The notes: generated by a model from the letters alone, not told the origin. A stretch of DNA of 64,000 bases from Sequoia sempervirens (GCA_007258455.2 VDFB02358134.1:212779203-212843202), one strand, 5' to 3'. Positions 31,723-43,087 are shown, numbered from the stretch's first letter. A program made the numbers and translations.

Positions 31723-32167
31723 TGCAAGATCCAAAAATGGCAATGGTGATGCAACTTCATCAAAGCTGACACAATAGAGAATGCCAAGATCAAAGATCTC
31801 AAATTGATAATCTTCCACAAGTGAAATGATAAACACAATAGGATATCTATCATATAATATGAAGAGTGTAAATATACAATGATCAACTTGCATATATAGG
31901 CAAGGTAGATGAGGTAGGAAGGTAAGACTTAACAATTGACTAGCCCTCCAAAGATGAAACACTTGTGATAGATCTTGACAAGTGTGTGAGCAAGTGTCAA
32001 ATATGCATGCAATAGGTGTCTCAAGTAATCAAGACACATGTCTCAATGCTATGAAGTGGGACAAAACTCTAAAAGTCCTAAGTAAACTTAAGCTATGAGT
32101 GTGAATAGGTCAATCATAGAAAGGTGATATCCTAACTAGATGGATAAAGACGCTACTTACACTAACA

Positions 32168-32178
32168 CCCCCCTTAAG
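32168..32178 (-). other. Polypurine tract
   Basis: ACTTAAGGGGGG-like purine run on minus immediately before the TGTTAGTGTAAGTAG start of the 3' LTR at 32167. The same signature occurs at 35184-35190. Confidence 0.8.
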
Positions 32179-32586
32179 TGCAACTTAGGGAGTAATGTAT
32201 GCAAGATGATGAGTTTCGACTACTAGGCCATGTTAGGTACTCATGTACAAGTTTCTCATAAACTAGAGGAAAAGGAGAAAACCCAGTGGGAAATAAAACT
32301 CCTCTCAAAAGAGATGATGCACTGAAATGAAATGTAAAAGTGAAGATAAGTGATAGATGGAGGACTCGTGATGACCCCCCAAGGACTACTTCTAACATAA
32401 TGTACAATGAATGTTCCCCCCCACAGGAGAGAAAAGAGAGAAGGACTATATGACCCCCCAGAGAATGTGAAGTAATGAACTCCATGTGAGGAAATGCCTC
32501 CTCCCAAAACTGATAAGAGAAGATAAACCATGCAACCTCCCCTCAAAATGATGCATATAGTGCTTGTAGATGCTCAACGGTGGATG

Positions 32587-33060
32587 CTAAAGATGATCCA
32601 CAATCGTTGAACAACATTTCTTCCCTTGGAAAGAAATAACACAACAAATGTGTGCAAAATGACTTCCCATTCCAAATAGGAATATGTAGGAAGTAATAGA
32701 AAAATCCAAATATGGAAATGGTGATGCAACTTCATCGAAGCTGACATCATAGAGAAGATGAATGTCCTCAATAGTGTCATCCAAATCTACAGTTTGAGAT
32801 TCTACAAACAAAGATGTGTTGTCTGGTAGATATGCATCCCAATGTGGTGGATCTGAAATGACGATAGCAATGTCTTGATGCAAATAATCACTAGAATTCA
32901 TGGATGAGTCAATATTGGATTTAGATGTAGCAACAAGTGTTTCAAGTTTTGCAATCCTGAATAGATGTCGAAAGAGATAATGTGAGAAATGAGGACTAAA
33001 TGCATCCCCATGTTGATTACTCCCACAATATGTGTACTTTAGTTTGCAATTTCTAGACAT
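32587..33060 (-). CDS. 157-codon ORF of unknown function inside the non-autonomous element
   Basis: Open from ATG at 33060 (MSRNCKLKYTYCGSNQHGD) through SHYLFRHLFRIAKLETLVAT and SDYLHQDIAIVISDPPHWDA to a Phe-rich C-terminus. No zinc knuckle, protease or capsid motif is recognised. The first two thirds have protein-like composition. The end, after VSFDEVASPFP, is low in complexity and overlaps the segment that is duplicated next to the left LTR (31722-31772). It may be an element-encoded gag-like protein or a captured exon. Intact length over 157 codons in otherwise decayed DNA is mildly notable. Confidence 0.35.
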   Translation of the reverse strand: MSRNCKLKYTYCGSNQHGDAFSPHFSHYLFRHLFRIAKLETLVATSKSNIDSSMNSSDYLHQDIAIVISDPPHWDAYLPDNTSLFVESQTVDLDDTIEDIHLLYDVSFDEVASPFPYLDFSITSYIFLFGMGSHFAHICCVISFQGKKCCSTIVDHL

Positions 33061-33773
33061 GGTCTAATTATTAACAAATATCAATATGAAATGCAAGTAT
33101 ACCCCCCAAATTATTACTAATTTGAGCCCCCCCAAAACTTGGCACTTTATAATTTAATGTTTTTTATAATGCAAATAATCCCCAAGGATTGAAAATGAAA
33201 AAATATGAACTTTTGAAGAAAACAACACTTAATATTGAATTACCAATCAAAAGTTATTACAATATTTTATTTTTCATCAACAATAGTACAGACACTTTTG
33301 ATTTAGTTTTGGCAAAATTTGAGCTTGTCAGATACCCAGAAAGTTTTTTTACGTTGCAATCAAAACCCAGAAAACATTTTTCTCTCCAACTTGTTGAAAA
33401 TGCAATTTGATGAAAAACAAACTTTGATATGTAGAAAAAATGGTCGCATCGTGTTATTTTGACTAACATTTTTTCAAGATTCAATTATTATCTGCAAAAA
33501 CTAACAGATACCCAAATGATTTTTCAATGTTGCGAACAAAACCTAGAAATCATTTTTCTATCCAATGTGTAGAAGATGTGAATTTGATGCAAAAATGAAA
33601 CACCTTCAACAAAAAAATGGCTACCAAAGTATGCATACACTAGTGTTTTTTTGAAAGAATAACTTACTAAAAACAAATAAATCAATACCCAATTTTTAGA
33701 ATGGTTCTAGGATGCTCCGATGATAAGGCTATGTGTGAAAATAACCTTGATGTGAGAAGGAACGTGCTCTCAT

Positions 33774-33786
33774 GCCTCTGATACCA
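33774..33786 (-). other. Primer-binding site (tRNA-iMet type)
   Basis: TGGTATCAGAGGC on the minus strand, abutting the CTCCAACA end of the 5' LTR at 33787. Exact match to the common plant copia primer site. Confidence 0.85.
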
Positions 33787-34179
33787 TGTTGGAGAATGCC
33801 AAGATCAAAGAGCTCGAATTAATAACCTTCCACAAGTTAAACAATAAACACAATAGGATATCTACCATATAATATGAAGAGTGTAAATATACAATGATCA
33901 ACCTTGCATATATAGGCAAGGTAGATGAGGTAGGAAGGTAGGAATGAACAACTGATTACCCCTCCAAAGATGGAACACTTGTGAGCTCACTTGACAAGTG
34001 TGTGAGAAAGTGTCAAATATGCATGCAATAGGTGTCTCAAGTGGTGAGAACATATGTCTCAATGCTATGAAGTGAGAAAACTTTTAAATTCCTAAGTAAA
34101 TTTAAGATGAGTGTGAATAGGTCAATCATAGAAATGTGATATCCTAATTAGATGGATAAAGACACTATTTACACTAACT

Positions 34180-34828
34180 CCTGCATCACATAGCAAAGTG
34201 GCATTCATAATAGTAAAGATAGGAAACAAGTATATTGCATTTACATCCATGTATATCAAATGGATCCATAAATATTGTGCTCAGATTGTTATCCCATTTA
34301 TGAAAAAATTAGTAAAATAGCATGAGCATGGTATCATCACACATGTATAAGCATAAAATATCCATAGTGTTGAACGTAAGTTCTATAACCAACCATGTGC
34401 ATAAGAGTGAAAGAAATATTGATTGCAACTACAAATAGATTAAATTCAATTGAGGTCCTAGTAATAAGTACTAAATAAGTGTTTGAGTACAAGTTGCTCC
34501 ATCAAATGAGCCCAAAGAGAAAAAGTGAACTCAAGCATGCAAATCTCCCCATGCAAGGGGGCAAGTAGAAAATATCTATAATAAGGTTTGTCAATGACCT
34601 CAAGGTCGACCTTAGCCCATAGATCTCATGGATTCCCACTCTATAGTCCCTCTTGCTATGTGCCATATTAGAATGCCTAGGAGTCCTCTAAGTGTATCCC
34701 TGCTAAGGGATGTGGTTGTGAATCTGTGAGTGCAATTGTCTCGATGTCTAAGTCCGTAAGTGAGTAGGTGTCCATCTATTGACCTTGATGCAAGGCATCT
34801 CAAAGCAAAGTTCCTTTTGTATCTAATG
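34180..34828. other. No recognisable gene
   Basis: AT-rich spacer between two copia-type elements. A 63-codon minus frame at 34612-34803 has no motif. Confidence 0.5.
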
Positions 34829-35183
34829 TAACAACACTAATCCTTTGCATTGGAGTAGCAAAAAAATGAATGCAAAAATCAAAAACTTCCACAAGGAATA
34901 TACGCACAATAATGTTAAAAACTATCAAACAGAATTAAATAATATAATGCAATGAGCTCCTTGTATATATAGGACTAGGAGAAAGAAAGAAAGTAGGATA
35001 AGAAAACTAACTAGCCCTCCAAAAGGTGTGATACATATGGAACACTTCTACAAGTGTGAAGACGTGTAAATTCCCTATCAAAAGAGACAAAAATATAACA
35101 ACCTCCAAGTGAGCTTAAGTGTAGTGTGAGTAGGTATACTATAAAAGTAAACTACAAAGATAAAACTAATTTTCACACTAACA
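34829..35183 (-). mobile_element. 3' LTR of a second copia-type element
   Basis: Ends in CACTAACA at 35183 followed by CCCCCCTAAGTG, so the minus strand has CACTTAGGGGGG purine tract then TGTTAGTGTG. It contains TTGTATATATAGGACTAGGAG (TATA box) and CTTCCACAAG/CCTCCAAA words matching the LTR of 31773-34179. The left boundary is approximate. Confidence 0.6.
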
Positions 35184-35586
35184 CCCCCCTAAGTGATACT
35201 TAGGGATAAAGCTAAACACTAAAACATGAATTCTGAAAACTAGGCATAATGAGGTACTTGTACAACTAAAGTATCACAATAAAAAAGGAACGGAAAAAAC
35301 CTTGTGGAAAAAATATGCCTCCAAAAAAGAGGGCCAATACAAAGAAAAGACTTAAGGTGACCCCCAAGAATAACTTCCTTTGCCCCAAACAAATGTCACA
35401 ACTCAAAAGAATAATCAATGCTAAAGGTTTAGGTAAAATGTCTCCAACCTACTCCCAAGTAGATAAATACTCTAAGGAGAGAACACTACCATGGATGAGA
35501 TATTGAATAGTTAATGGCACTTTCGTTATCACACTAAAGAACAATAGAATGATCAGTTGGTAGATCAAACTCTATCATAAGTTGTT
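35184..35586 (-). pseudogene. Ty1/copia RNase H C-terminus
   Basis: From the gap leftward the minus strand reads LMIEFDLPTDHSIVL, a TAG, CDNESAINYSIS (the CDN-x-S-A-I motif of copia RNase H). After a frameshift comes VGDILPKPLALINYSFEL (the (A)D-I-L/F-T-K-P-L end motif) and FGAKEVIL. Then come untranslated sequence, the purine tract and the LTR. RT and integrase should lie in or beyond the N gap. Frame is broken. Confidence 0.75.
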
Positions 35587-35686
35587 NNNNNNNNNNNNNN
35601 NNNNNNNNNNNNNNNNNNNNNNNNNNNNNNNNNNNNNNNNNNNNNNNNNNNNNNNNNNNNNNNNNNNNNNNNNNNNNNNNNNNNNN
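35587..35686. other. Assembly gap, 100 N
   Basis: Exactly 100 unknown bases, the conventional placeholder for a gap of unknown size. Left is copia RNase H; right is a Tat-type gypsy interior. Order and distance across it are therefore not guaranteed. Confidence 0.99.
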
Positions 35687-35699
35687 ATGCTCTTCACAG

Positions 35700-36270
35700 T
35701 CGATGTCAGAGGAAAAGTAGGCTCTTAAGGAGGAATAAGAGGAGGAACAAATACATACAAAGGGGTCTTGACGATGAACCCCTTTTCCTTATTTGCCTTA
35801 GAGGTAGGTGGGGGAATAGGAGGAGGCCTCGGAGGTCAAGAAGAAAGAACAAACCCACACAAATGCTTCCCATTTCCATATAGGGTGTGTCAGGGTACCG
35901 TGGGCAAGATAGGAAGCTAGAACACCTACAATTTAGACCTCCACAATATAGACATGTGCCTTTCCTTTTCATGTGCTAGGCATAGTAGAAAGAATTAAGG
36001 ACACCACCAAGGGTTGTGAAGTTGTAGAAGAAGAAGAAGAAGGAGAAATCCCAAGGGCGAGAGCTTGCTTGTCCTTAACCTTTGAAGAGGAAGGCACAAG
36101 GGACAAGGCACATTGTTGTGCGCACATAGAAGCCTTCATAGAGATCACATGAGAAGAAGGCGAAAAGACAACATCAGAGAACAAACCTCCAGTCTTATAC
36201 CTAAAGTAGGCCTTGTAAAGCAAGTCCCCTCTAGGTGGTAAGGGTCCAATTGGAGTAGGCCAAAAATGGT
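35700..36270 (-). pseudogene. Tat-type gypsy, low-complexity region after the protease
   Basis: Minus frames at 36223-35969 and 35972-35706 are Ser-, Leu- and Pro-rich without a recognised domain. In Tat/Ogre elements the segment between protease and RT is variable and often carries a G-patch. I do not see a convincing one here. RT would lie beyond the gap. Confidence 0.45.
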
Positions 36271-36837
36271 CTAAAGAGAAGCACCCAAAAACACGAGTGG
36301 TTTGTATTTAGTGTCCTGGATAGTATACATCATGCCATCATGAGGAAACTTTAAAAATTTGTGGAAAATAGAGGCAACTGCATTCATGGAGACTAGCCAC
36401 AAAATGCCTAGCCTCACCTTGAATAGGTCAGACTCTGCTATCACAACAAATGGGACTTCCAGAGACTTAAGCCCAACAAGGACCAACAAAGAAATAGAGC
36501 TAATAGGTGCAACAAAAACACAATCATGGGTACGGAGTGTGGTCTGCAACTTGTCATATTTCTTCTTGTGTAAATTATTTATGAAAAGTGTCTCCTCAAT
36601 GATGATATTGACCCAACTCATAGATTCAACCATAACTTTAGTCACGAAATTATCATTGACTCGAGTCAGTATGTACAAAAGAGAAGGTTCCTTGTTTAAT
36701 GGTGGGTCATGTGGTGTGAATGTTATATCAAATGTCTTATCCACATGACCTGAAGGAGGAACATGAGTGAATGAAACCATGTTCACATACTTATATGGAC
36801 TAGGATTAGTAGTTGAAGAAGAAACAACTACAATCAA
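36271..36837 (-). pseudogene. Tat/Ogre-type gypsy protease
   Basis: 188-codon open frame. Recognisable blocks are VMVESMSWVNIIIEETLFIN (the position of D-G-G/S-S-x-N-I-L, catalytic Asp replaced by Glu), LVLVGLKSLEVPFVVIAES, LGILWLVSMNAVASIFHKFL (normally LGRPWIH..NAVASTLHQ) and KFPHDGMMYTIQD. The block order and the late AVAS-x-x-H-x-x-LKFPHDG motif are diagnostic of the Tat lineage. The start codon is not meaningful because this is an internal part of a gag-pol polyprotein. Catalytic Asp loss makes it inactive. Confidence 0.75.
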
Positions 36838-37560
36838 ATTAGCGGAATGGGATGGAAAAGGATCTATGTATATCTATAGCTGGTTGTTAGGCTTTGCTAC
36901 AGATTTTTTTGAATTTTTCTTTTTTCCATCAAGTCAGATTGTACCATTGTCGATGTGGTCTTGGATAACATGCCTAAGATGTATGCATCATTCGGTATCA
37001 TGATTCGATACCTGATGGTATTGGAAAAATTTCTACGCATCATACCATTGAGGATAGGGCTTAGATAGTGGTCTTATCTCTGGAAGAGAAATTACACCAT
37101 CTTTTAACAATTTTTGTAGGACATTTGTATAAGATTCAAATAATTATGTAAAAATCATATTTCATCTAGTAGAGCTCTTATCAGTAGGAACAAATACCAT
37201 GTTTGCTATTTATTTATTTTTTCTTGAATCTTCAGAGATAGACATGGCTAACCGGCCATCTAGACGAGAGGACGAGGAGGAATTCCCATACTGAGAAACC
37301 ATCCGTTGATACTCACACAACTCAAACATAGATGAGCAAAAGAAGGATATTTCATTAGAATAAATTTATCTCACAATGCTATTAGTAGGTTTCTGATGAG
37401 CATGCACTATACACCATAATTTGATAGTGCATAAGAGATTTGAGAAAACAAAGCATGATACCAAGCAATAAAATCAATTATTTTTTTCATGCGTACCCTG
37501 TTGGCATCAGACGAAATCAGTAAAGACAACCTTTGGTTCGATGATCACCTGGAATTGATT
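36838..37560 (-). pseudogene. Tat-type gag C-terminus with Cys/His motif
   Basis: Near 36930-37040 the minus strand reads KFFQYHQVSNHDTE, TAA, CIHLRHVIQDHIDNGTI. It corresponds to the C/F-x-F-H-x-x-x-x-H-x-T-E-D-C motif of Tat gag, here with stop and Cys changes. The rest to 37560 is degenerate. Confidence 0.6.
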
Positions 37561-37566
37561 TAAGAA

Positions 37567-38552
37567 CTAATTTACTAATTGGTCAAAGGAGAAAATATAA
37601 TGATTGGGAATGGAGCAATACCATTCCAAAGAAACATCCTTGAGAGAATGTGGAAATAGTTTTTCCAACAAAGCATCATGGTGGAAGAAATTGGTACACA
37701 TGGCATTGAAAGATGAGACATGCATTTGTGGATTTCCTCTACCACTATACTTTTCAAATTTAGTAATCTCCACCCCTTGAAGGACAAGGGTATTCAAAAT
37801 AGAAAAAGCAAAGGGCTACAATGACAATATGGTTTAAACATGGGTTGAGAATTGGAACTAGCCAAGCTTGCCAATTGAGATTGCATTTGTCCCATGTTTT
37901 GTAAAAGAGCATTAAGGATGAGATCCATTGACAGAGCCTGACTAGTTGAGGGGCCAAAAGAGGTGTGGATTTGGTTTCCAAACCTAGAGGCTCTGAATAT
38001 TAGAGGAAAATGATTCAATTTTATCAAAGGAATCTCTTGGGGTATGGTATTGGTATTATCAACAGTAGCAACAAAGGTAACCGAATGACCTGTGTCAACC
38101 ATTTGCATAGACACTCCCAATATTGGAACATGCAACTGGTGACCAAAGATTTGTAATTGAACATCTTGAGGATTACCCAAGACAAAATTGTATGAAGGGA
38201 CATGGATTTCCACTATATTTACAATACATTGAAGCCAATCCAAGCCTCTATGATTGAAAATAAGTAAGTTTCACAAACCATTAAGGAGAGGAGCGACCTA
38301 AGAGTATGAGTTTTATTTTGTCAAAACATCTTCGAACTCTTCAAGTCTCACTTCCAAAGAATGAATTTTCTCAGCAAGAACCCTAAGAGTAGCTTCCTCG
38401 GCTATCAAAGAGGAAGAGTTAGAAGGAGAGGTTGGCAAAGTATGCGCTAGAGGGTCAGATTCAAAAGCAGGTTCAAAACCAGTTGCCAATCCTGTACTGA
38501 ACTCCTCGAAGTCAGGACCTTAGTAGGAAGGATTGAACCTTCTAGACCCCAT
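37567..38552 (-). pseudogene. Tat/Ogre-type gypsy gag
   Basis: Starts at ATG 38552 (MGSRRFNPSY) with TAA after ten codons. It continues through a Glu/Leu-rich helix (LRVLAEKIHSLEVRLEEFED), a frameshift and a 149-codon open stretch (38243-37794, MDWLQCIVNIVEIHVPS..) with MGQMQSQLASLAS. The retrotransposon-gag core then follows in another frame, 37797-37567 (KFEKYSGRGNPQMHVSSF, LFPHSLKDVSLEWYCSIP). K-Y-x-G-x-x-(D/N)-P-x-x-H and F-x-x-S-L-x-x-x-A-x-x-W-Y are the Tat gag landmarks. At least two shifts and one stop. Confidence 0.75.
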
Positions 38553-39900
38553 ATCAATATGTTGATAAATCCTTTTGACTATGTGCCCAAAGGTAGTGGA
38601 TTGGGTTATGAAGCTCATAAAAATGTCACAACACTATCCAATACGTGTTCCGAAAAGAGAAGAAAATTTTCAACAAAAAGTCAAAGGGAAGGAAAAGGTT
38701 CACGTCAGGTTCACCAAAATGTAGAGGAGATTCACTACTCCCAAGTCTCTAGGAAAAAGAAGAGTCGATAGGGAGCGAATGGTCCTCAACTACATCAAAG
38801 GCAAAGCTCAAGTGATAAAGGAAAAAAGATGAGTTTTTGCTGCAATTTTATGTTTTATGACAAACTTTGGGAAAAAGGACTTTAGAGACCGAAAGAGAAA
38901 ACTTTTGAGGTCTCAGGAGCAAGCTAGCTAGCTCTCATCCAGAGGACAAAAATGCAGTGCGCAAATGTCCCCACAGTGTGTTGTGGTCTCATACGGTCTG
39001 AGGGTAGAACATGCTCAAGAAACACACAAAGCCTCTTGTCTATTTGGGAACTAAAATATGAATGTTTAACTACACTAATAGAATGCTAAAATAAAGTAAA
39101 TGCGATTTAAAATAAATAGAATAAAATTATGAAAGAGAAAGAGAGAAACAGACTCACAAGAGGTCCAACATTGTGCAACCTCCTACAATGCTCCAAATGA
39201 TCAATCTACACACACGAAGACAATCAAAATTGTTGGGGTTGTTTTAGGATTTCCTAAGTCAAACCGCCATTTTGGTGTTTCCACCTCCACAAACAACCAA
39301 AAAGACAAGTAGAGAAAGAAATAGATAATAGAGAAAATAGATTGACGAGATAAAGAAAGTATACTCGCTAGAATGTCAATACAGTATTGTAAAGATGATG
39401 TAATGCAAGTAAAAGAGAGTGTTTACCCTCCCTTTAGAAAGCCTGTAATGTTGACGGAGAGTACAACACTTGAGAGAGTTAAGATGTCGATGTAGAAGCC
39501 AAGAACTTGCAAGAGAGCTTGAGAAAAATGGTGTAGAAGTGATGTAGAATGAGTTTGAGAACTAGAAAGCAAGAATGAGTGAGAGAATGAAAGATCGAAT
39601 GAGAGAATGAATGAATGAGGGAAAGAATGGAAGGAATGAAATAAATAAATGCAAGAAGGCCATTTTTGGGCATGTTTGTGGCTACAGAGGCATAATACTT
39701 CGTGGGCAGGTAGAAGTATAATGTCCCAATGGCCACAAGCCCATGTATCTTGTCAGGACATTCGCGCATCACTTAGACGTCTGCGCGTCGCAAAAGTGTC
39801 CCCGATAAAAAATCCCTTAGAGATCGAAAACCAAGGGGTCAAGGATGAGATTGAAGTTAAGGAGAAGGGGAATTTGCATTATCGTCTTTAATTAAGCTAA
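38553..39900 (-). other. Leader and probable 5' LTR of the Tat-type element
   Basis: Between gag start and about 39230 lies an A/G-rich leader. An LTR edge may begin with TGTTGGGGTTG at 39234. The region to 39900 contains the R/U3-like part, with a GAATGA-type repeat at 39540-39640. No standard primer site or matching LTR was found, so limits are guesses. Confidence 0.4.
39540..39640. repeat. Degenerate (GAATGA)n tract
   Basis: GAATGAGTGAGAGAATGAAA and similar words, about 100 bp of GAAT/GAGA repeats. Confidence 0.8.
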
Positions 39901-40560
39901 AGGGAGCATTATGTAATGTGAAATCGCACTCGATGCAATTTTATGACATTACAAGATTATTGTGCATTCAATTTCATAGGAACTAATATATTTAATTTCT
40001 TTTTAAATGACCATGACAAAAAAATTATGAAATCATATTTTTTGGATTTTAATTGGATTAGCATGTTGTTGTGCATGTGGGGATCAAAAGGCTATTTTTT
40101 ATTTTAAAAATATTTCATAAGTAAAAAAGTTAGAAAATTTAAGGTCCGTAAATGAAGGAAAGATGATTTTTTTGGTTTTGAATGTGAAAATTTAGGAAGA
40201 AAAAATACTTTTACTCCTTGTTTAATTAAATTATTTTGTGGAAAAAATGGTCTCCAAAATGATTTATAATTTTACATCTTTTAAAGATATTATTAAAAAA
40301 ATAGTATTTGATTGTGTTTTGTATTATTTTTTGTGCAATAATAAATTGATATTTAAACATGACGAGACTTAGGAAAGGTGTAGAATAGGAAAGGAGTGGC
40401 TTTCAATGTCTATTGGGATACAAAGAGATCATGTGCATAAATAAGTGGATATTTTTTTATTAGGTGATAACTAAACACATGAGTTAGTAAAAATGGTCAA
40501 TAAGAGGATTTTACAATATGATTGTGCACTTGTAATTGAAGATTTTTCTCTCTTGTACCT
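39901..40560. other. No recognisable gene
   Basis: AT-rich, with runs of A and T. All frames stop-filled. Confidence 0.55.
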
Positions 40561-40568
40561 CTATTGCA

Positions 40569-41640
40569 TCATTTCTTTAAGTTGATTGAATTCCTTATTT
40601 GATAGCTCATATTAAGCTCATGATGGTTGTCATGATCATATTGAAAGAAATCCTTGGCTTTATATACATCTAATTGATCTATGTTGCCATCTTCATAGTA
40701 TTTAGGCACACTTTCTTCATCTTGGAATGCTCTCTCCTCTACAAGTGTTATAGCCATAACACATTTTGATAGATCATGAGGCAAATAACACTTTTCACAC
40801 CAAAATGAATCTTGTTGAAGATTTGCATGATCCTTCCTAAATAGATTAGGTGTGTCGTTCTTGGTACCCTTGGATTGTATTTCTTGTAACCATTTGCTTG
40901 TCATTTTGTCTAGGTATTTGAACAATCATAATTGTATGGTTTATTATGCAACTTTTCACCTTCATCAAAATGCACATGACAAAATTGTTTGAGGGAAACC
41001 CTATATGAGAGATCTTTCATAGCTTCCTTTAAATTTTTAAGTTTATCTTCAATTATAAGGGGGTTAATGGAAGTTGTTGCACCAGTTTTGAGAGCTTCAC
41101 ATTAGCTCTCTTAACATTTTTACTAGATACCCTCATGTTGCTCTCTATATTTCTAGCAATAGCATAAGCTTCCCTTGATGTTTGAGGATTCTTATACTAT
41201 AGGAAAGAGCCTAACTTAGCATGAAATTCTCCACAATATAGAACAAGACACAAATTCATTTGGCCTCACATGGAGAGGAACTTTCCTCATTATCATCACA
41301 AACTTGTTGAAATCAACAACTATTTCATTGACCCCTTTCTTGATAATAGCTAGCTCATGGAGTGTAGACTTTAGATTCACCTTTTCTCCACATTTTTGTT
41401 TGAATGCCCTCATAAACTCATTCCACGAGTCTAGACTCCTATCTAGAAGGCCTCTATACAATTCCCTAGCACTTTTTTCTAGTAATTGCACAAAGAGTTT
41501 CATCATTACATCCTCATCTTCTATCTCATACTCATATGTTACATCATACTCATATGTTACATTGATAATGTTGATTTACTTTTAGGATATCCAACTGGTT
41601 TCTAAAACTATCTAAAGAAAAGTCAATTCTTATACTCAAT
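40569..41640 (-). pseudogene. Second gypsy-type gag, separate lineage
   Basis: 41506-41216 is an open retrotransposon-gag domain: MMKLFVQLLEKSARELYRGL, SLDSWNEFMRAFKQKCGEK, LHELAIIKKGVNEIVVDFNK. Left of it, NPQTSREAYAIARNIESNMR near 41100-41190 is the following gag segment. 40925-40569 is open for 118 codons with CEKCYLPHDLSKC, a CCHC-like C-x2-C-x3-H-x4-C (one residue shorter than usual), then acidic sequence. No protease or pol to the left. This gag differs from the Tat gag at 37567 and the chromovirus-like gag at 29560, so it marks a third gypsy insertion. Confidence 0.75.
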
Positions 41641-42319
41641 TGTTTCATAGGGTTGACCAACAAATAGGAGAAAAGTTTAACAGTTCTCTCATGTGCACTT
41701 TAGATTCTGTAAAACCTAGAAGAGTGATCCTATGCAATATCTATTAAGATTACTACTTTAAACAAATATACTATTTTTGTATTACCAAGACATAAGATAA
41801 ACACACGTGAAGGGCCACATTCTTGGAGGTCTATACAAGTTGGATCTCGGAACATGTAAATAACATTATAGAACAAAAAATTAACACGAAGGGATCATGG
41901 AATGCAATACACATAAAGTGGATTAAAGTGGGACTGTGACATGTTGTTGGGGCTATATTTAGAAAGCGTTACTAAAATGGTAATCGGAGGATGTTTCTAT
42001 ACAACTCAATGCTAGTAAAAGAGAGGATTACCAAATTTAGTGCCAAAAATTATATTGTACGGGTAAAGGGACGGCGTACTTGTACTCCAAGATCTGTGGA
42101 ATGAATCAAGATATTTGTGCCGCTGTAAGTGGCCAAACTAAAGTAATAATAATAATATTACACTTTATTCGTATTATACTACCTTGGATAAGAATGGCTG
42201 ACACTTGAAATAGTTTCCATTGGTTTGCAAAGTTAATTTTGATAAAAACTTCATTCGGAATATTATAGTAATAAAATTATTCAAAAAAAATTATTGTAAT
42301 AAGTTCAACTTGTTAGTTC
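41641..42319. other. No recognisable gene
   Basis: AT-rich flank of the inverted-repeat mosaic. Nothing supported. Confidence 0.5.
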
Positions 42320-42373
42320 CTGCCGGTAGGCAGGTATACTTATGCATTTGCCCGGAATGCATTTAACCGGCAG
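42320..42373. repeat. Nested hairpin at the outer end of the left arm
   Basis: CTGCCGGT (42320-42327) pairs with ACCGGCAG (42366-42373). Inside it ATGCATT (42342-42348) pairs with AATGCAT (42356-42362) across TGCCCGG. A second small palindrome CCTGCC-GGTA-GGCAGG (42319-42334) overlaps the first arm. It lies at or just outside the point where the inverted arms stop matching. Confidence 0.7.
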
Positions 42374-43087
42374 CATGAACCAATCACATTTTGCCATTTA
42401 ACATATTGCCTATTTTTTTGTATAGTTTGAATTTGGAGAGCTATTTTATATATTGGAAAATTAGCATTTATCTATTTTTCTATTCGTTCGAGTAGCTTTA
42501 TAAATCATTTCCGTTTTAAAAATTCGGGAAAATGCAAACGCATAAATTGATTGAATAAATTTAAGCAAAGGCATAGTTTAAAAGGTGGCGGCTAGAGGTA
42601 CGTAATCCATGAATGCAGATTAAATGCATTGAAATATCAGGAAACAACGAGCGCATAAATTGATTAATTAAAATTAAGCAAAGGCATAGTTTATCAAATT
42701 GGCGGGTAGACGTACGTGATGCATGAATAAGAATTAAATGCATTGAATGGCATCTGGATCGAGGTGAAGGCGGTGGAGTCGCTTCTAGGCCACGCGTGGC
42801 TAGGGTACTTTGGTCATTTAATATAGAGTTGAGTTACTTGGTATGCATTTCTGTTACTTTGCGTGTGTTGTTTTTGTCTTCTGTAAGTGGTGTTCTGAGG
42901 GAGAGTTTTTGCGACTGAGCAGGATATGTTATAGTTGCAGAGTCCAGACCCAGAAACGAGTTATTTGAGGTGATAATTTGGTAATTTTGAGAGTTTCGAT
43001 ACATTAAAATGCTGGACAGTGAGAGACGAATCGCTTGAGGTCAGAAGAGGTAAGTTTTCATTTTTTAGTCTATTTGATACAAGAAAT
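42345..43087 (+). repeat. Left inverted-repeat arm, about 740 bp
   Basis: Matches the reverse complement of 49828-50560 almost throughout, roughly 88% by eye. Shared stretches include GAACCAATCACATTT-type, GTATAGTTTGAATTTGGAGA, TAAGCAAAGGCATAGTTTAA, GTCATTTAATATAGAGTT and GAGTTATTTGAGGTGATAAT. It contains two internal direct sub-repeats of about 113 bp (42541-42653 and 42654-42766). The inner end includes AGAAGAG-GTAAGTTTTC, a good 5' splice-site look-alike, suggesting that the arm carries a promoter and first exon reading inward. Confidence 0.85.

Larger units (their letters stand above)
31773..34179 (-). mobile_element. Non-autonomous copia-type LTR element, minus strand
   Basis: The right (5') LTR is 33787-34179 and the left (3') LTR 31773-32167. 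They share about 390 bp, including GAATGCCAAGATCAAAGA, TAGGATATCTA and GCATATATAGGCAAGGTAG (TATATAGG). Directly left of the 5' LTR is CCTCTGATACCA, i.e. primer site TGGTATCAGAGG on minus with no gap. Right of the 3' LTR is CCCCCCTTAAG, i.e. purine tract CTTAAGGGGGG. The 1.6-kb interior has no RT or integrase, only a 157-codon frame. The outer end of the left LTR lacks TGTTG. Instead it joins a second copy of interior sequence (31722-31772 resembles 32699-32755). Confidence 0.8.
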
